A stretch of 64,000 nt of DNA from Henningerozyma blattae CBS 6284 (taxonomy: Eukaryota; Ascomycota; Saccharomycetes; Saccharomycetales; Saccharomycetaceae), in the NCBI RefSeq assembly GCF_000315915.1, contig NC_020187.1, positions 1-64,000 on the forward strand, read 5' to 3'. Shown here piece after piece: positions 30,947-42,357 of the stretch. A model generated the notes under the pieces. It saw nothing but the letters and a program-made list of their open reading frames with translations. It did no database searches and was not told the origin of the DNA. Numbering within the stretch: position 1 is the stretch's first letter; each line of letters opens with the position of its first letter. The position numbers and the translations under genes were made by a program.

Positions 30947-33900
30947 TTAATTCAAGAAAAAGAAGAAAATAAAACCAATCAATAATTTCCAACCCGAACC
31001 TGCTTGTAAAATTTCAGCAGAACCTTCGTACAACATAGATATATGCGCAGTATTATCTGGTAAGTGAGACGTAGGTATAACAGTACTTACGGTAGGAGTA
31101 ACACCTTTAGTGATTTCTGAATTTGTTAAACGTGTTTCAATAGAATTCGTAGTTGCCCCTTTAGCTGAGTTGAGACTTGAAGTAGGAGATAATGACTGGC
31201 CTGGGTAGGTTTGAGTAGTGGTTGGTTGGCCTGGGTAGGTTTGAGTAGTGGTTGGTTGGCCTGGGTAGGTTTGAGTAGTAGTTGGTTGGCCTGGGTAGGT
31301 TTGAGTAGTAGTTGGTTGGCCTGGGTAGGTTTGAGTAGTGGTTGGTTGGCCTGGGTAGGTTTGAGTAGTAGTTGATTGGCCTGGGTAGGTTTGAGTAGTG
31401 GTTGGTTGGCCTGGGTAGGTTTGAGTAGTAGTTGGTTGGCCTGGATTAGATTCAATGGTTTCAGGAGCACTCGAAGATGGCTTATAAACTGTGCCATTGT
31501 TCCAAGGATTGATTGTTGAAGATGAAATTAAAGTATACGTAGAGATACCAGTGGATGGTTGTTGATTAATATCATCAGTAGAGTAAAATGATATAATGTC
31601 TGTCTCGGTAAAACTAGGTCCTGTAATTGTAGTAGTGTATGCAGGAGGTATAGAAAACATATCAGTGTTGGATTTTGTAGACGAAAATGAAACAGATTCA
31701 GTAATAAATGTTGAAGATCCACCGTTACCACTTGAAGTAACAAATGGTGGCAACCCACCTGAAGATAAAGTATTAGTAACCGATATAATATTTGAAAGAC
31801 TAATACTTGGTACGACTGAAACATATTTTGAACCAGATTCAGTCACAGGATAAGTTGTAGTACCAGTGGATGGCATACCGTTGGAGTCAGTGGTACTGTA
31901 TTCAGAAACAACATCGGTTTCAGTAGAAGAGCCAGAGGTCACAGTGGTGGTGTAGACTGGTGGCACATCGCTGGATGCACTAGAGGAACCAGAAACGTGG
32001 TAGGTGGTAGTACCGGTGGAAGGCATACCGTTGGAATCAGTGGTACTGTATTCAGAAACAACATCGGTTTCAGTAGAAGAGCCAGAGGTCACAGTGGTGG
32101 TGTAGACTGGTGGCACATCGCTGGATGCACTAGAGGAACCAGAAACGTGGTAGGTGGTAGTACCGGTGGAAGGCATACCGTTAGAGTCAGTGGTACTGTA
32201 TTCAGAAACAACATCGGTTTCAGTAGAAGAGCCAGAGGTCACAGTGGTGGTGTAGACTGGTGGCATACCGCTTGACGTAGCGGGACTAATGCTTGACATA
32301 CTGCTTGTGGCAAAACTAGATGGCATAGATGACACCTCATTTGATCTATGCGATGGAGCACCTGTACTACAATCTGGACAAGAATCAGTAACCTCATAAG
32401 TTGTAGTACCAGTGGATGGCATACCGTTGGAGTCAGTGGTACTGTATTCAGAAACAACATCGGTTTCAGTAGAAGAGCCAGAGGTCACAGTGGTGGTGTA
32501 GACTGGTGGCACATCGCTGGATGCACTAGAGGAACCAGAAACGTGGTAGGTGGTAGTACCGGTGGAAGGCATACCGTTGGAGTCAGTGGTACTGTATTCA
32601 GAAACAACATCGGTTTCAGTAGAAGAGCCAGAGGTCACAGTGGTGGTGTAGACTGGTGGCACATCGCTGGATGCACTAGAGGAACCAGAAACGTGGTAGG
32701 TGGTAGTACCAGTGGATGGCATACCGTTGGAATCAGTGGTACTGTATTCAGAAACAACATCGGTTTCAGTAGAAGAGCCAGAGGTCACAGTGGTGGTGTA
32801 GACTGGTGGCACATCGCTGGATGCACTAGAGGAACCAGAAACGCGGTAGGTGGTAGTACCAGTGGATGGCATACCGTTGGAGTCAGTGGTACTGTATTCA
32901 GAAACAACATCGGTTTCAGTAGAAGAGCCAGAGGTCACAGTGGTGGTGTAGACTGGTGGCACATCGCTGGAGGCACTCGAGGAACTAGATGATATGTGGC
33001 TATTATTCTTTGAATATTCATAAGAATTATTGGTTATGGATGATTCACTAGAAGCAGTGTTCATGGAGGATTCGCTGGACATGCTAGATGGAGTGTAGCC
33101 AGTGCTCATGGAGGATTCACTAGAGGCAGTGTTAATCCAAGATTCACTAGAAGCAGAGTTCATAGAGGATTCACTAGAAGCAGTGTTAATCCAAGATTCA
33201 CTAGAAGCAGTGTTCATGGAGGATTCGCTGGACTTGCCAGATGGAGTGTAGCCAGTGCTCATGGAGGATTCACTAGAGGCAGTGTTAATCCAAGATTCAC
33301 TAGAAGCAGTGTTCATGGAGGATTCACTAGAGGCAGTTTTAATCCAAGATTCACTAGAAGCAGTGTTCATTGAAGATTCACTAGAAGCAGTGTTCATTGA
33401 AGATTCATTGGTCATACCCGATGGAAGAGAAGAAGCGCCGGTTGATCTATGAGATGGAGCATAAGAATCAGTGTCCATGGAGGATTCACTAGACATGCCA
33501 GATGGAGTGTAGCCAGTGCTCATGGAGGATTCACTAGAAGCAGTGTTAATCCAAGATTCACTAGAAGCAGTGTTAATCCAAGATTCACTAGAAGCAGTGT
33601 TCATAGAGGATTCACTAGAGGCAGTGTCAATCCAAGATTCACTAGAAGCAGTGTTAATCCAAGATTCACTAGAAGCAGTGTTCATGGAGGATTCGCTGGA
33701 CTTGCCAGATGGAGTGTAGCCAGTGCTCATGGAGGATTCACTAGAGGCAGTGTTAATCCAAGATTCACTAGAAGCAATGTTCATAGAGGATTCACTAGAG
33801 GCAGTGTTAATCCAAGATTCACTAGAAGCAGTGTTCATAGAGGATTCACTAGAGGCAGTGTCAATCCAAGATTCACTAGAAGCAGTGTTCATGGAGGATT

Positions 33901-36900
33901 CACTAGAGGCAGTGTTAATCCAAGATTCACTAGAAGCAGTGTTCATGGAGGATTCGCTGGACTTGTCAGATGGAGTGTAGCCAGTGCTCATGGAGGATTC
34001 ACTAGAGGCAGTGTTAATCCAAGATTCACTAGAAGCAGTATTCATAGAGGATTCACTAGAGGCAGTGTCAATCCAAGATTCACTAGAAGCAGTGTTCATG
34101 GAGGATTCGCTGGACTTGCCAGATGGAGTGTAGCCAGTGCTCATGGAGGATTCACTAGAAGCAGTGTTAATCCAAGATTCACTAGAAGCAGTGCTCATGG
34201 AGGATTCACTAGAAGCAGTGTTAATCCAAGATTCACTAGAAGCAGTGTTCATGGAGGATTCACTAGAGGCAGTGTTAATCCAAGATTCACTAGAAGCAGT
34301 GTTCATCCAGGATTCACTAGAAGCAGTGTTAATCCAAGATTCACTAGAAGCAGAGTTCATGGAGGATTCACTAGAAGCAGTGTTAATCCAAGATTCACTA
34401 GAAGCAGTGTTCATGGAGGATTCACTAGAGGCAGTGTTAATCCAAGATTCACTAGAAGCAGTGTTCATTGAAGATTCACTAGAAGCAGTGTTCATTGAAG
34501 ATTCACTAGAAGCAGTTTTAATCCAAGATTCACTAGAAGCAGTGTTCATAGAGGATTCACTAGAAGCAGTGTTCATGGAGGATTCGCTGGACTTGCCAGA
34601 TGGAGTGTAGCCAGTGCTCATGGAGGATTCACTAGAGGCAGTGTTAATCCAAGATTCACTAGAAGCAGTATTCATAGAGGATTCACTAGAAGCAGTGTCA
34701 ATCCAAGATTCACTAGAAGCAGTGTTAATCCAAGATTCACTAGAAGCAGTGTTCATTGAAGATTCACTAGAAGCAGTGTTCATAGAGGATTCACTAGAAG
34801 CAGTGTTCATAGAGGATTCGCTGGACTTGCCAGATGGAGTGTAGCCAGTGCTCATGGAGGATTCACTAGAGGCAGTGTTAATCCAAGATTCACTAGAAGC
34901 AGAGTTCATAGAGGATTCACTAGAAGCAGTGTTAATCCAAGATTCACTAGAAGCAGTGTTCATGGAGGATTCACTAGAGGCAGTGTTAATCCAAGATTCA
35001 CTAGAAGCAGTGTTCATTGAAGATTCACTAGAAGCAGTGTTCATTGAAGATTCACTAGAAGCAGTGTTCATTGAAGATTCATTGGTCATACCCGATGGAA
35101 GAGAAGAAGCGCCGGTTGATCTATGAGATGGAGCATAAGAATCAGTGTCCATGGAGGATTCACTAGACATGCCAGATGGAGTGTAGCCAGTGCTCATGGA
35201 GGATTCACTAGAAGCAGTGTTAATCCAAGATTCACTAGAAGCAGTGTTCATGGAGGATTCGCTGGACTTGCCAGATGGAGTGTAGCCAGTGCTCATGGAG
35301 GATTCACTAGAGGCAGTGTTAATCCAAGATTCACTAGAAGCAGTGTTCATGGAGGATTCACTAGAGGCAGTGTTAATCCAAGATTCACTAGAAGCAGTGT
35401 TCATGGAGGATTCACTAGAGGCAGTGTTAATCCAAGATTCACTAGAAGCAGTGTTCATGGAGGATTCGCTGGACTTGTCAGATGGAGTGTAGCCAGTGCT
35501 CATGGAGGATTCACTAGAGGCAGTGTTAATCCAAGATTCACTAGAAGCAGTATTCATAGAGGATTCACTAGAGGCAGTGTCAATCCAAGATTCACTAGAA
35601 GCAGTGTTAATCCAAGATTCACTAGAAGCAGTGTTCATAGAGGATTCACTAGAGGCAGTTTTAATCCAAGATTCACTAGAAGCAGTGTTCATAGAGGATT
35701 CACTAGAAGCAGTGTTCATGGAGGATTCGCTGGACTTGCCAGATGGAGTGTAGCCAGTGCTCATGGAGGATTCACTAGAGGCAGTGTTAATCCAAGATTC
35801 ACTAGAAGCAGTGTTCATGGAGGATTCGCTGGACTTGCCAGATGGAGTGTAGCCAGTGCTCATGGAGGATTCACTAGAGGCAGTGTTAATCCAAGATTCA
35901 CTAGAAGCAGAGTTCATAGAGGATTCACTAGAAGCAGTGTTAATCCAAGATTCACTAGAAGCAGAGTTCATAGAGGATTCACTAGAGGCAGTGTTAATCC
36001 AAGATTCACTAGAAGCAGTGTTCATTGAAGATTCACTAGAAGCAGTGTTCATTGAAGATTCACTAGAAGCAGTGTTCATAGAGGATTCACTAGAAGCAGT
36101 GTTCATAGAGGATTCGCTGGACTTGCCAGATGGAGTGTAGCCAGTGCTCATGGAGGATTCACTAGAGGCAGTGTTAATCCAAGATTCACTAGAAGCAGTA
36201 TTCATAGAGGATTCACTAGAGGCAGTGTCAATCCAAGATTCACTAGAAGCAGTGTTAATCCAAGATTCACTAGAAGCAGTGTTCATAGAGGATTCACTAG
36301 AGGCAGTTTTAATCCAAGATTCACTAGAAGCAGTGTTCATAGAGGATTCACTAGAAGCAGTGCCAGATGGAGTGTAGCCAGTGCTCATGGAGGATTTTGT
36401 AGATATTGAGGATGTTGCAGAGGATGTATATGGTTGGGAGGATGAATTTTGTGACAAACTATTTGTTGTGAATGAATTACTTGAAAAAATAGAGGAATAT
36501 ATCTCACTTGAAGAAATATAATTTGATGTATGTATGGTATGTGATGAAGATTGAGAAGAACTTGAACTATAAGTTGGAGTCTCGACCTCATAAATAATGG
36601 TCTCAGTCTCAATGCCATCAGACCCTGTTACGGTGGTTATAAAGGTGGAAAATGTTACAGTTTCAGAACCCGTCCAATCAGTAAAGGAAGTTGAAATTAC
36701 TTTTGATACTGGGGCATCGATGAAATATGTGGTATCAATTGTTTCGTAACCATCTGAGCCTGTGTATGTATGTAATTCTGTTGAATATGTTGTGGTGAAA
36801 TCATTTTCCCAATATGATGTTACTGTTGATACAGAGCCCCCAAGTGGGGTTTCAACATAGTATATGATTTCAGGTTGAGAAACTCCATTGCTATCCAAGA

Positions 36901-38377
36901 TATAGGAAGTGCCAGTGGAGAATGTACTTACATAGGTACCTGTCCAACCTGAAAATATAGTTGTGGTAAGAGTAGAAACTGGCACAGCAACCAAAATAAC
37001 TTCTTCGACAACCATTCCTTCTTGTGGATCTAATTCAGTAGTCCAATAGGTACTAATAGTCGAAGTAAAAGGATTAGTCCATTCAGTTGTTTTAGTTACA
37101 AGGTAAGCGGGAGTGCTAACATAGTATATTGTCTCAAATGTCAGTTGACCGTCTGTTCCTACAAATTCTGTATAACCAGTGGAAAATGTTGTTTCATAGG
37201 GAGTCAGCCAAGGGAACTTAGTTGTGGTGGTGATGAACACTTCGTTGGATGGAGTTTCCACATAATAGATAGTTTCGATGGTAGATAGTGCGATACCACC
37301 TGCTTGTTCAACTACTGTGGTGACTTGAGTTGAATAGGTAGACATGAATGTCCCAGTCCATGAAGTAAATATTGTTCTAGTTATATAAGGATTTGGGGTA
37401 GCAACGACAATAATGACTTCATCAGTTGGATATCCGTCAGCACCAGTTAACGAAGATGTCATAGTAGTTAAAGTGGAAGTTGAATCCAAACCATACCCAA
37501 TAGTTTCTGTAACAGTAAAAACATTTCTTGGTAAGCCAATATAGTACAAATATTCAGTTGTAAAAATTTCATCTGCACCATAATAGAAATTAACATCAGT
37601 TGAGTATGTTGATGTATATGAATTTTGCCAGTAAGAAAAAATTTTACTAGTTATATCGATATCAGGATTTTCAACATAATATATAATTTCTTCAATTTCA
37701 GTACCATCAGAAGTAATAAATTTGGTTTCTGTAGAATATGTTGATCTGTAAGTACCGGTCCATTCAATAGTCGTTGTAGTGATGAGGACATTGTAAGGTG
37801 TTCTAATGTAATAAATTGTTTCAGTAGTTTCATAGCCATCCCAACCTGTTGTTGTGAATGTGCCTGTGGAATAATAGTCGATATACGTACCTGTCCAACC
37901 AGTATAGGAATTTAAAACAAGATCACGTTCTGGTGTTTCGACTAGAAGCCAACTAGTGATAGTATTATACCAGTTCCAGAAAATAGGATTTCCTACCCAA
38001 GGATCAGGAGAGTATGTCCGTAATAGAACTGTAGTTGTGTAATCTTGATCCCACCAAGTAGTAGTAGCAATAGTGGAAAATGATTGAGGAACTAATAAGA
38101 CACCAACAGAAAATATTATATCAACACCAATGAAAACACTATAGCTACCACCCCATGTTACTGTAGCAACCAATAGAGCTCTCTTATCTAATGAGTCATC
38201 CTCATTAGGCTTATAAAGAGCCACGGAAGGAGGGGATGTTAGTGAAAGAGAATTAATACCAGATGTAGTGGTAGGTACAACTTCGACTGGAGTTGGAGGG
38301 GACGGGATGTAGTTAGACCAAGCACATCGGGCTTGGGCAAATAGTAGCAAGTACTTTATCCAATAAGTTGTGAGCAT
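30947..38377 (-). CDS. Giant GPI-type flocculin-repeat adhesin
   Basis: 2476 residues, uninterrupted. Signal peptide about 1-20; SLDKR dibasic site at 62-66; hydrophobic patch about 79-98. About ten flocculin-type repeats (WTGTYxSTYST...DGxxTxETIYYVxTP) cover roughly 160-602. About 1100 residues of 9-residue units (SSESSMNTA / SSESWINTA) cover about 660-1785. Seven 50-residue VYTTTVTSGSSTETDVVS units lie about 1800-2175, and eight PGQPTTTQTY units about 2312-2395. The C-terminal hydrophobic tail after GSGWK (FIFFFFLN) fits a GPI-anchor signal. The Ser/Thr content implies heavy O-mannosylation. There is no PA14/lectin domain, so the ligand, if any, is not predictable. Paralogue of the left-edge gene. 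Adhesion to cells or surfaces is inferred from the family. Confidence 0.93.
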   Translation of the reverse strand: MLTTYWIKYLLLFAQARCAWSNYIPSPPTPVEVVPTTTSGINSLSLTSPPSVALYKPNEDDSLDKRALLVATVTWGGSYSVFIGVDIIFSVGVLLVPQSFSTIATTTWWDQDYTTTVLLRTYSPDPWVGNPIFWNWYNTITSWLLVETPERDLVLNSYTGWTGTYIDYYSTGTFTTTGWDGYETTETIYYIRTPYNVLITTTTIEWTGTYRSTYSTETKFITSDGTEIEEIIYYVENPDIDITSKIFSYWQNSYTSTYSTDVNFYYGADEIFTTEYLYYIGLPRNVFTVTETIGYGLDSTSTLTTMTSSLTGADGYPTDEVIIVVATPNPYITRTIFTSWTGTFMSTYSTQVTTVVEQAGGIALSTIETIYYVETPSNEVFITTTTKFPWLTPYETTFSTGYTEFVGTDGQLTFETIYYVSTPAYLVTKTTEWTNPFTSTISTYWTTELDPQEGMVVEEVILVAVPVSTLTTTIFSGWTGTYVSTFSTGTSYILDSNGVSQPEIIYYVETPLGGSVSTVTSYWENDFTTTYSTELHTYTGSDGYETIDTTYFIDAPVSKVISTSFTDWTGSETVTFSTFITTVTGSDGIETETIIYEVETPTYSSSSSQSSSHTIHTSNYISSSEIYSSIFSSNSFTTNSLSQNSSSQPYTSSATSSISTKSSMSTGYTPSGTASSESSMNTASSESWIKTASSESSMNTASSESWINTASSESWIDTASSESSMNTASSESWINTASSESSMSTGYTPSGKSSESSMNTASSESSMNTASSESSMNTASSESSMNTASSESWINTASSESSMNSASSESWINTASSESSMNSASSESWINTASSESSMSTGYTPSGKSSESSMNTASSESWINTASSESSMSTGYTPSGKSSESSMNTASSESSMNTASSESWIKTASSESSMNTASSESWINTASSESWIDTASSESSMNTASSESWINTASSESSMSTGYTPSDKSSESSMNTASSESWINTASSESSMNTASSESWINTASSESSMNTASSESWINTASSESSMSTGYTPSGKSSESSMNTASSESWINTASSESSMSTGYTPSGMSSESSMDTDSYAPSHRSTGASSLPSGMTNESSMNTASSESSMNTASSESSMNTASSESWINTASSESSMNTASSESWINTASSESSMNSASSESWINTASSESSMSTGYTPSGKSSESSMNTASSESSMNTASSESSMNTASSESWINTASSESWIDTASSESSMNTASSESWINTASSESSMSTGYTPSGKSSESSMNTASSESSMNTASSESWIKTASSESSMNTASSESSMNTASSESWINTASSESSMNTASSESWINTASSESSMNSASSESWINTASSESWMNTASSESWINTASSESSMNTASSESWINTASSESSMSTASSESWINTASSESSMSTGYTPSGKSSESSMNTASSESWIDTASSESSMNTASSESWINTASSESSMSTGYTPSDKSSESSMNTASSESWINTASSESSMNTASSESWIDTASSESSMNTASSESWINTASSESSMNIASSESWINTASSESSMSTGYTPSGKSSESSMNTASSESWINTASSESWIDTASSESSMNTASSESWINTASSESWINTASSESSMSTGYTPSGMSSESSMDTDSYAPSHRSTGASSLPSGMTNESSMNTASSESSMNTASSESWIKTASSESSMNTASSESWINTASSESSMSTGYTPSGKSSESSMNTASSESWINTASSESSMNSASSESWINTASSESSMSTGYTPSSMSSESSMNTASSESSITNNSYEYSKNNSHISSSSSSASSDVPPVYTTTVTSGSSTETDVVSEYSTTDSNGMPSTGTTTYRVSGSSSASSDVPPVYTTTVTSGSSTETDVVSEYSTTDSNGMPSTGTTTYHVSGSSSASSDVPPVYTTTVTSGSSTETDVVSEYSTTDSNGMPSTGTTTYHVSGSSSASSDVPPVYTTTVTSGSSTETDVVSEYSTTDSNGMPSTGTTTYEVTDSCPDCSTGAPSHRSNEVSSMPSSFATSSMSSISPATSSGMPPVYTTTVTSGSSTETDVVSEYSTTDSNGMPSTGTTTYHVSGSSSASSDVPPVYTTTVTSGSSTETDVVSEYSTTDSNGMPSTGTTTYHVSGSSSASSDVPPVYTTTVTSGSSTETDVVSEYSTTDSNGMPSTGTTTYPVTESGSKYVSVVPSISLSNIISVTNTLSSGGLPPFVTSSGNGGSSTFITESVSFSSTKSNTDMFSIPPAYTTTITGPSFTETDIISFYSTDDINQQPSTGISTYTLISSSTINPWNNGTVYKPSSSAPETIESNPGQPTTTQTYPGQPTTTQTYPGQSTTTQTYPGQPTTTQTYPGQPTTTQTYPGQPTTTQTYPGQPTTTQTYPGQPTTTQTYPGQSLSPTSSLNSAKGATTNSIETRLTNSEITKGVTPTVSTVIPTSHLPDNTAHISMLYEGSAEILQAGSGWKLLIGFIFFFFLN
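31195..31442 (-). repeat. 30-bp tandem repeat (PGQPTTTQTY) in adhesin
   Basis: Eight full 30-bp units plus a partial one, almost identical, in frame. Variants are Pro to Ser at one unit and third-position changes. Confidence 0.95.
31855..32970 (-). repeat. 150-bp tandem repeats in adhesin (3 + 4 copies)
   Basis: Seven nearly identical 150-bp units coding for VYTTTVTSGSSTETDVVS...STGTTTYHVSGSSSASSDVPP. They are split into blocks of three and four by a linker coding for SCPDCSTGAPSHRS. The linker contains two of the few cysteines in the protein. Confidence 0.95.
33030..36390 (-). repeat. 27-bp minisatellite with higher-order structure in adhesin
   Basis: About 120 in-frame 27-bp units code for SSES(S/W)(M/I)NTA. 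They are interrupted at intervals by a longer unit coding for MSTGYTPSGKSSES. A longer composite block coding for DSYAPSHRSTGASSLPSG occurs twice, at about 33420-33480 and 35090-35150, about 1.67 kb apart, showing a large internal duplication. Confidence 0.95.
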
Positions 38378-41300
38378 TTTGAAATTAGTTATTCAAGAGC
38401 ACGCAGTGAAAGAATAAAAGTTAACTTAAGAATCTTAAAATAATTTATTTTTTCTTTGTTTTTTATTTTGATTTAATAATCTATTTTTTTCTTCAAGATT
38501 TAGAAATCCTGAAGTATTTTCTTTACTTTCTGTGGAACTTTCTATATTAATTAACACTTTGAAAAGTACAACTCTAATGATATATTTTGATGAGAAAGAG
38601 AATGAATTATGTTGTAGTTTAATTTGAAAATTATTTGGTTTTAAGGAATGATGTTATAAAATTATTGAATATCTTTTGTTTTAAAAAGAAAAAAAAAACG
38701 AAGCGTAGCTAAAATCAATTAGAAGTCAAACCTTAAGATGCAAAGTTTGATAATCCAATTAGATAAAGGTTAAGTACTGCGATGCACGAAAAAATTGTGG
38801 TGAGGTTTTGTAAATATAAAATAAGGAACCGTCAAGAATCTATTCGAAAAATACCCATTGCATCTTTATTATATATACTGGAAATAAGCTGGTAGAAAAG
38901 GAAATAAAAATATAGAATGCACCAAGTTTATGAGGTTAATTAGAAGATCCTTCCATAACGTATTGATGCGCTAAAAAGTTCCTGAATTCTACCAAAGCCC
39001 ATCTGAGTGTTGTATCACCAAAATAGGGTACGTGTGCCTGGATTATGCCAGTACCGGAGACAGTTCAGAAACGAGTAAGACTCTTTACGCCAGCAAGAGT
39101 AGAAAAAGATGTAGAATCCACGTAGAATGTATGTCAATTTCATTAGAAGGCATTGTGACAGAAACTAGTAAACACCGTGTTCTTTAGACTTCCCAAGCTG
39201 ATTAAGAATTTATGCTTATTTGAGTAAGCAGCCAGATAATTTCATAAAGGGTGCCCACGCGAGCGGTACGCTTTGTCAAAACTCTCAGTTACATATGTAT
39301 TACTTCTATCGATCCCTTTCAACAAACTTTTAAATTTCCACCATTTGTAAATTAACAGGCAAGCACCGTGAAGTGCGGGTAATTTCGTCTCGCTCTTGCG
39401 CCGCCTCCCAGAGGAAACCGTGATACCGGTATTCCCAAAGAAAACTGTCCCGTACAAAAGTTAATAGTAAGCAGGACACGGATTTTTCCTATTTGCAGCC
39501 GGATCCAAAAATGTTTCGTGAAATGAACGGAAAGCTCATTGGACAGAATATTTCTTAAGAACACGCCTCTATAGATCTGGTAAGTAAAGGCTGTAATTCC
39601 TTTTTAATTTAGTCTTAACCTTTTTTTTTAGTTTAGCGTTTACTTTCTTTTTATGGTATTCTGCCTCAACTAGTTTGCTGTTCCAAGCCCGAAATGGCTT
39701 AAGGATCAGGATACGTTGGCAGAATTTCTCGTTATCCCGCGATCCCTCTCATATGTATTAGTGTATTTCCTAAAATGATTGCGTAAGATGAACTAAAATA
39801 TATATCTTGGTGGTCAACAGGAGATGACGGCGTGGGAGCAGATCTGCATTTCTTGGGAAGCGTGGTCTGTGCCTTTTTTTCACCAAATTGTGATAGTGTC
39901 TGCGGCACAGTTGTGTGAAGATCTAATTTTAGATTGTAAGATCTCAAAATAGATTTGAAAAAGAAACGTAAGAAAAGAAAAAAAGAAACGTAGGAAGAGA
40001 GAAAAGAGATAAGAGAAATTGTATTTTTTTCAAACTGGCTTGTTTTGCTCGTTTCTTTGCTTTGAACTCTAAGTCTGCAGTTCTTCTGAGTTGCTTTGTT
40101 ATAAATATTTAAACAGCAACGTCAATAATTTAAGGCCTTATTCCGAAAATATATTAATGCCGTTATCGACACCACCTTTATTATTAATTTGCCCAAGTGT
40201 ACCGTTGTATTTGAATATTAAGATCAGTTGTTGTTTTTACTTGTTTGTAAATTCATTTGTGAATCTCTTGCTTTGTCGAAGAGGTTTTCGGTATATTTTG
40301 TCATTTTCATAATACTCAAGGTTATTTACTTTAACAGTTTCCAAATTCGCCGAAGCTATTTAGAAAGTAAAAGCAATTAAATCCTTCTTCTAACTTGGGC
40401 GCTCCTTCTACTACGTAAGCCGGCGTGACTTCTTCATTCTTGCCCATACAGTAAAAATCAGTCCTTGTTTCCACAGTTGTTTACTCAATATAAGCGATGT
40501 TTACTTGATTTATTTAAGAAGTTTGTTGACCGCTTACAATTGTCAAGACCTTTTTCGGGGCTATGTGTGGAACTTATCCCTTATGACTCTTTTCGGCTTA
40601 ATGTAAAATAATACATTTGGGTCTAAAATTTTTAACATAAAAATTTCACAGGAAATGTTTACTGATGGAGAACAATCCTCGCTAATAAAAGTAGTGAGTA
40701 TATTCCCCCAATTTACTTATCTAGACTAATATACAAAAAAATATAATACGAAAGATATATGATTTTTTAGGGTTTGAAAACTTTTTATTTACAGAAATTT
40801 TCCAATTAATCTATAAAATAATTTTAGTTTTTTATTGGCTATATAAATTATTAAAATTATACAAACTATATTTTTCCATGTATGTAGTCAGGGGAACTAA
40901 TAAAATTGGTGTTTGTTCCATAATTACTTAATTAATAAGTTCTCTTTCAAAGTCGCTTCGCGAACAAAAATATTTTTTTTTCTTAGAGACAATCTGTTTT
41001 TGGATTTTAGAATTATTGGTACAACTGAAAAAGATGTCTCAGAGGTAACTTTTCTGATACCATTTCTGTAAACATAACGTAACTATTTGGTCTGAGTAAA
41101 TTAGTTTTTCTAGATCTTTAGGTAACTCGTTTGAAACATTTGAATAGTGGCATCACTATAACGAGTGGTAGGTAACACGAGTTTCCCTTTCAAACGACTT
41201 AACTAATAAGAGCATGTACTTATTTGAAATGATGTCATTAAAGCTATCGGAATTCAAAATACAAATATCTAGTCCAATAACATTATAGTATAACCTTATT

Positions 41301-42357
41301 AATCATATTAAATGAGGGCTTCATATTTAGGGATTAAGATGCTAAAAGATAAGGAAGTAATGATCTTTTTTTGTTACAAACTTGTAAACATTTTCTTGAA
41401 GATGGGAGAAAGGGAGTGAGTGATAAAAAGTAAACTGGAAAGACTACTAAATACGGTTCTTGAATATTTTTTTGTAAAGGTAAAAATATGTATAGAAGAA
41501 TTAAAAAAAAAGTTAATGACTTTTTTAGGATGTTGGTATTACTAAGTTAAAAAAATTTAACGATTTTTGGTAATTCTGAGGGGATTATGTTATTTTCTGG
41601 TTTTGATTAATGACTTTTTTGAAAATTGTATTTCTTTAAACTTTTGGAGTAGAGAATCCTACGGCTTACGAGTTAATATTTTATAAGTAAATATTATTCG
41701 GTTATACCACCCTGCTATTAATTAGTTAGATATTATTTTTTTTAAAAAATATATTGCCATATTTTTAGATACATTTTTGGTTGTTCATATGTAAATATAT
41801 CTGTCATTTCACAGTGTCATAATCCTTACAGCGGCATAGCTAAATAAGTATTAGTAAAAGAATTTGTAAATTAATTTAAAAATTTCCTTGAAATTGAGTG
41901 TTCTTGAGGGTATAGGTATTTGATAGCACTGTGAAGGAAAAAAATAGTGAACTAGTTATTGTAATACTTTTTTTCCTACATTTTTTATTTTTTTATATTT
42001 TATTTATATATTTTATCATTCATGAATTATTTTTTGAAAAATAAAAAAATAATAATATAATTTAAATGAAAAAGTAAAGTAAACAAAATATTCATTCTAC
42101 ATTATTCTACATTTATTCATCAATTTCTGAAATGATTAACATCACTACTTCTTAAAAAAAATTGAACTGTTGATATTATACATAAACTCTGAAGTTAGAA
42201 AGTGAAAATTGACCCTGGTACTTAAATACTTATTGAGGATTAAAATTATGATATATAGCTATTTGAACTGTTAAAGAGAACAACATGAATGAAAGATAAA
42301 GGTCAATAAATTAATTATTAAAGAGAATTATTTTTTTTACCTTTGTTTTTAATGGTA
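38378..42357. other. Long region upstream of the giant adhesin, no gene seen
   Basis: No supportable gene in about 4 kb. The first about 2 kb (to 40600) is less AT-rich than the rest, and short open stretches at 39242-39564 and 40091-40312 lack protein character. The gcgtgctcttgaa motif just upstream of the ATG is shared with the paralogue. Long promoters are known for S. cerevisiae FLO11, so this may be regulatory; that is inference. Confidence 0.5.

Noticed and set aside
33255..36377. Many open frames on the plus strand (up to 340 codons) across the adhesin repeat region
   Set aside because: The 27-bp unit happens to lack stops in several frames on both strands, so repetition opens them automatically. 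The minus-strand 2476-codon frame with signal peptide and GPI tail explains the region.
33030..36390. CRISPR-like regular direct repeats
   Set aside because: Eukaryotic context, no unique spacers, and repeats are contiguous and in frame with a protein.
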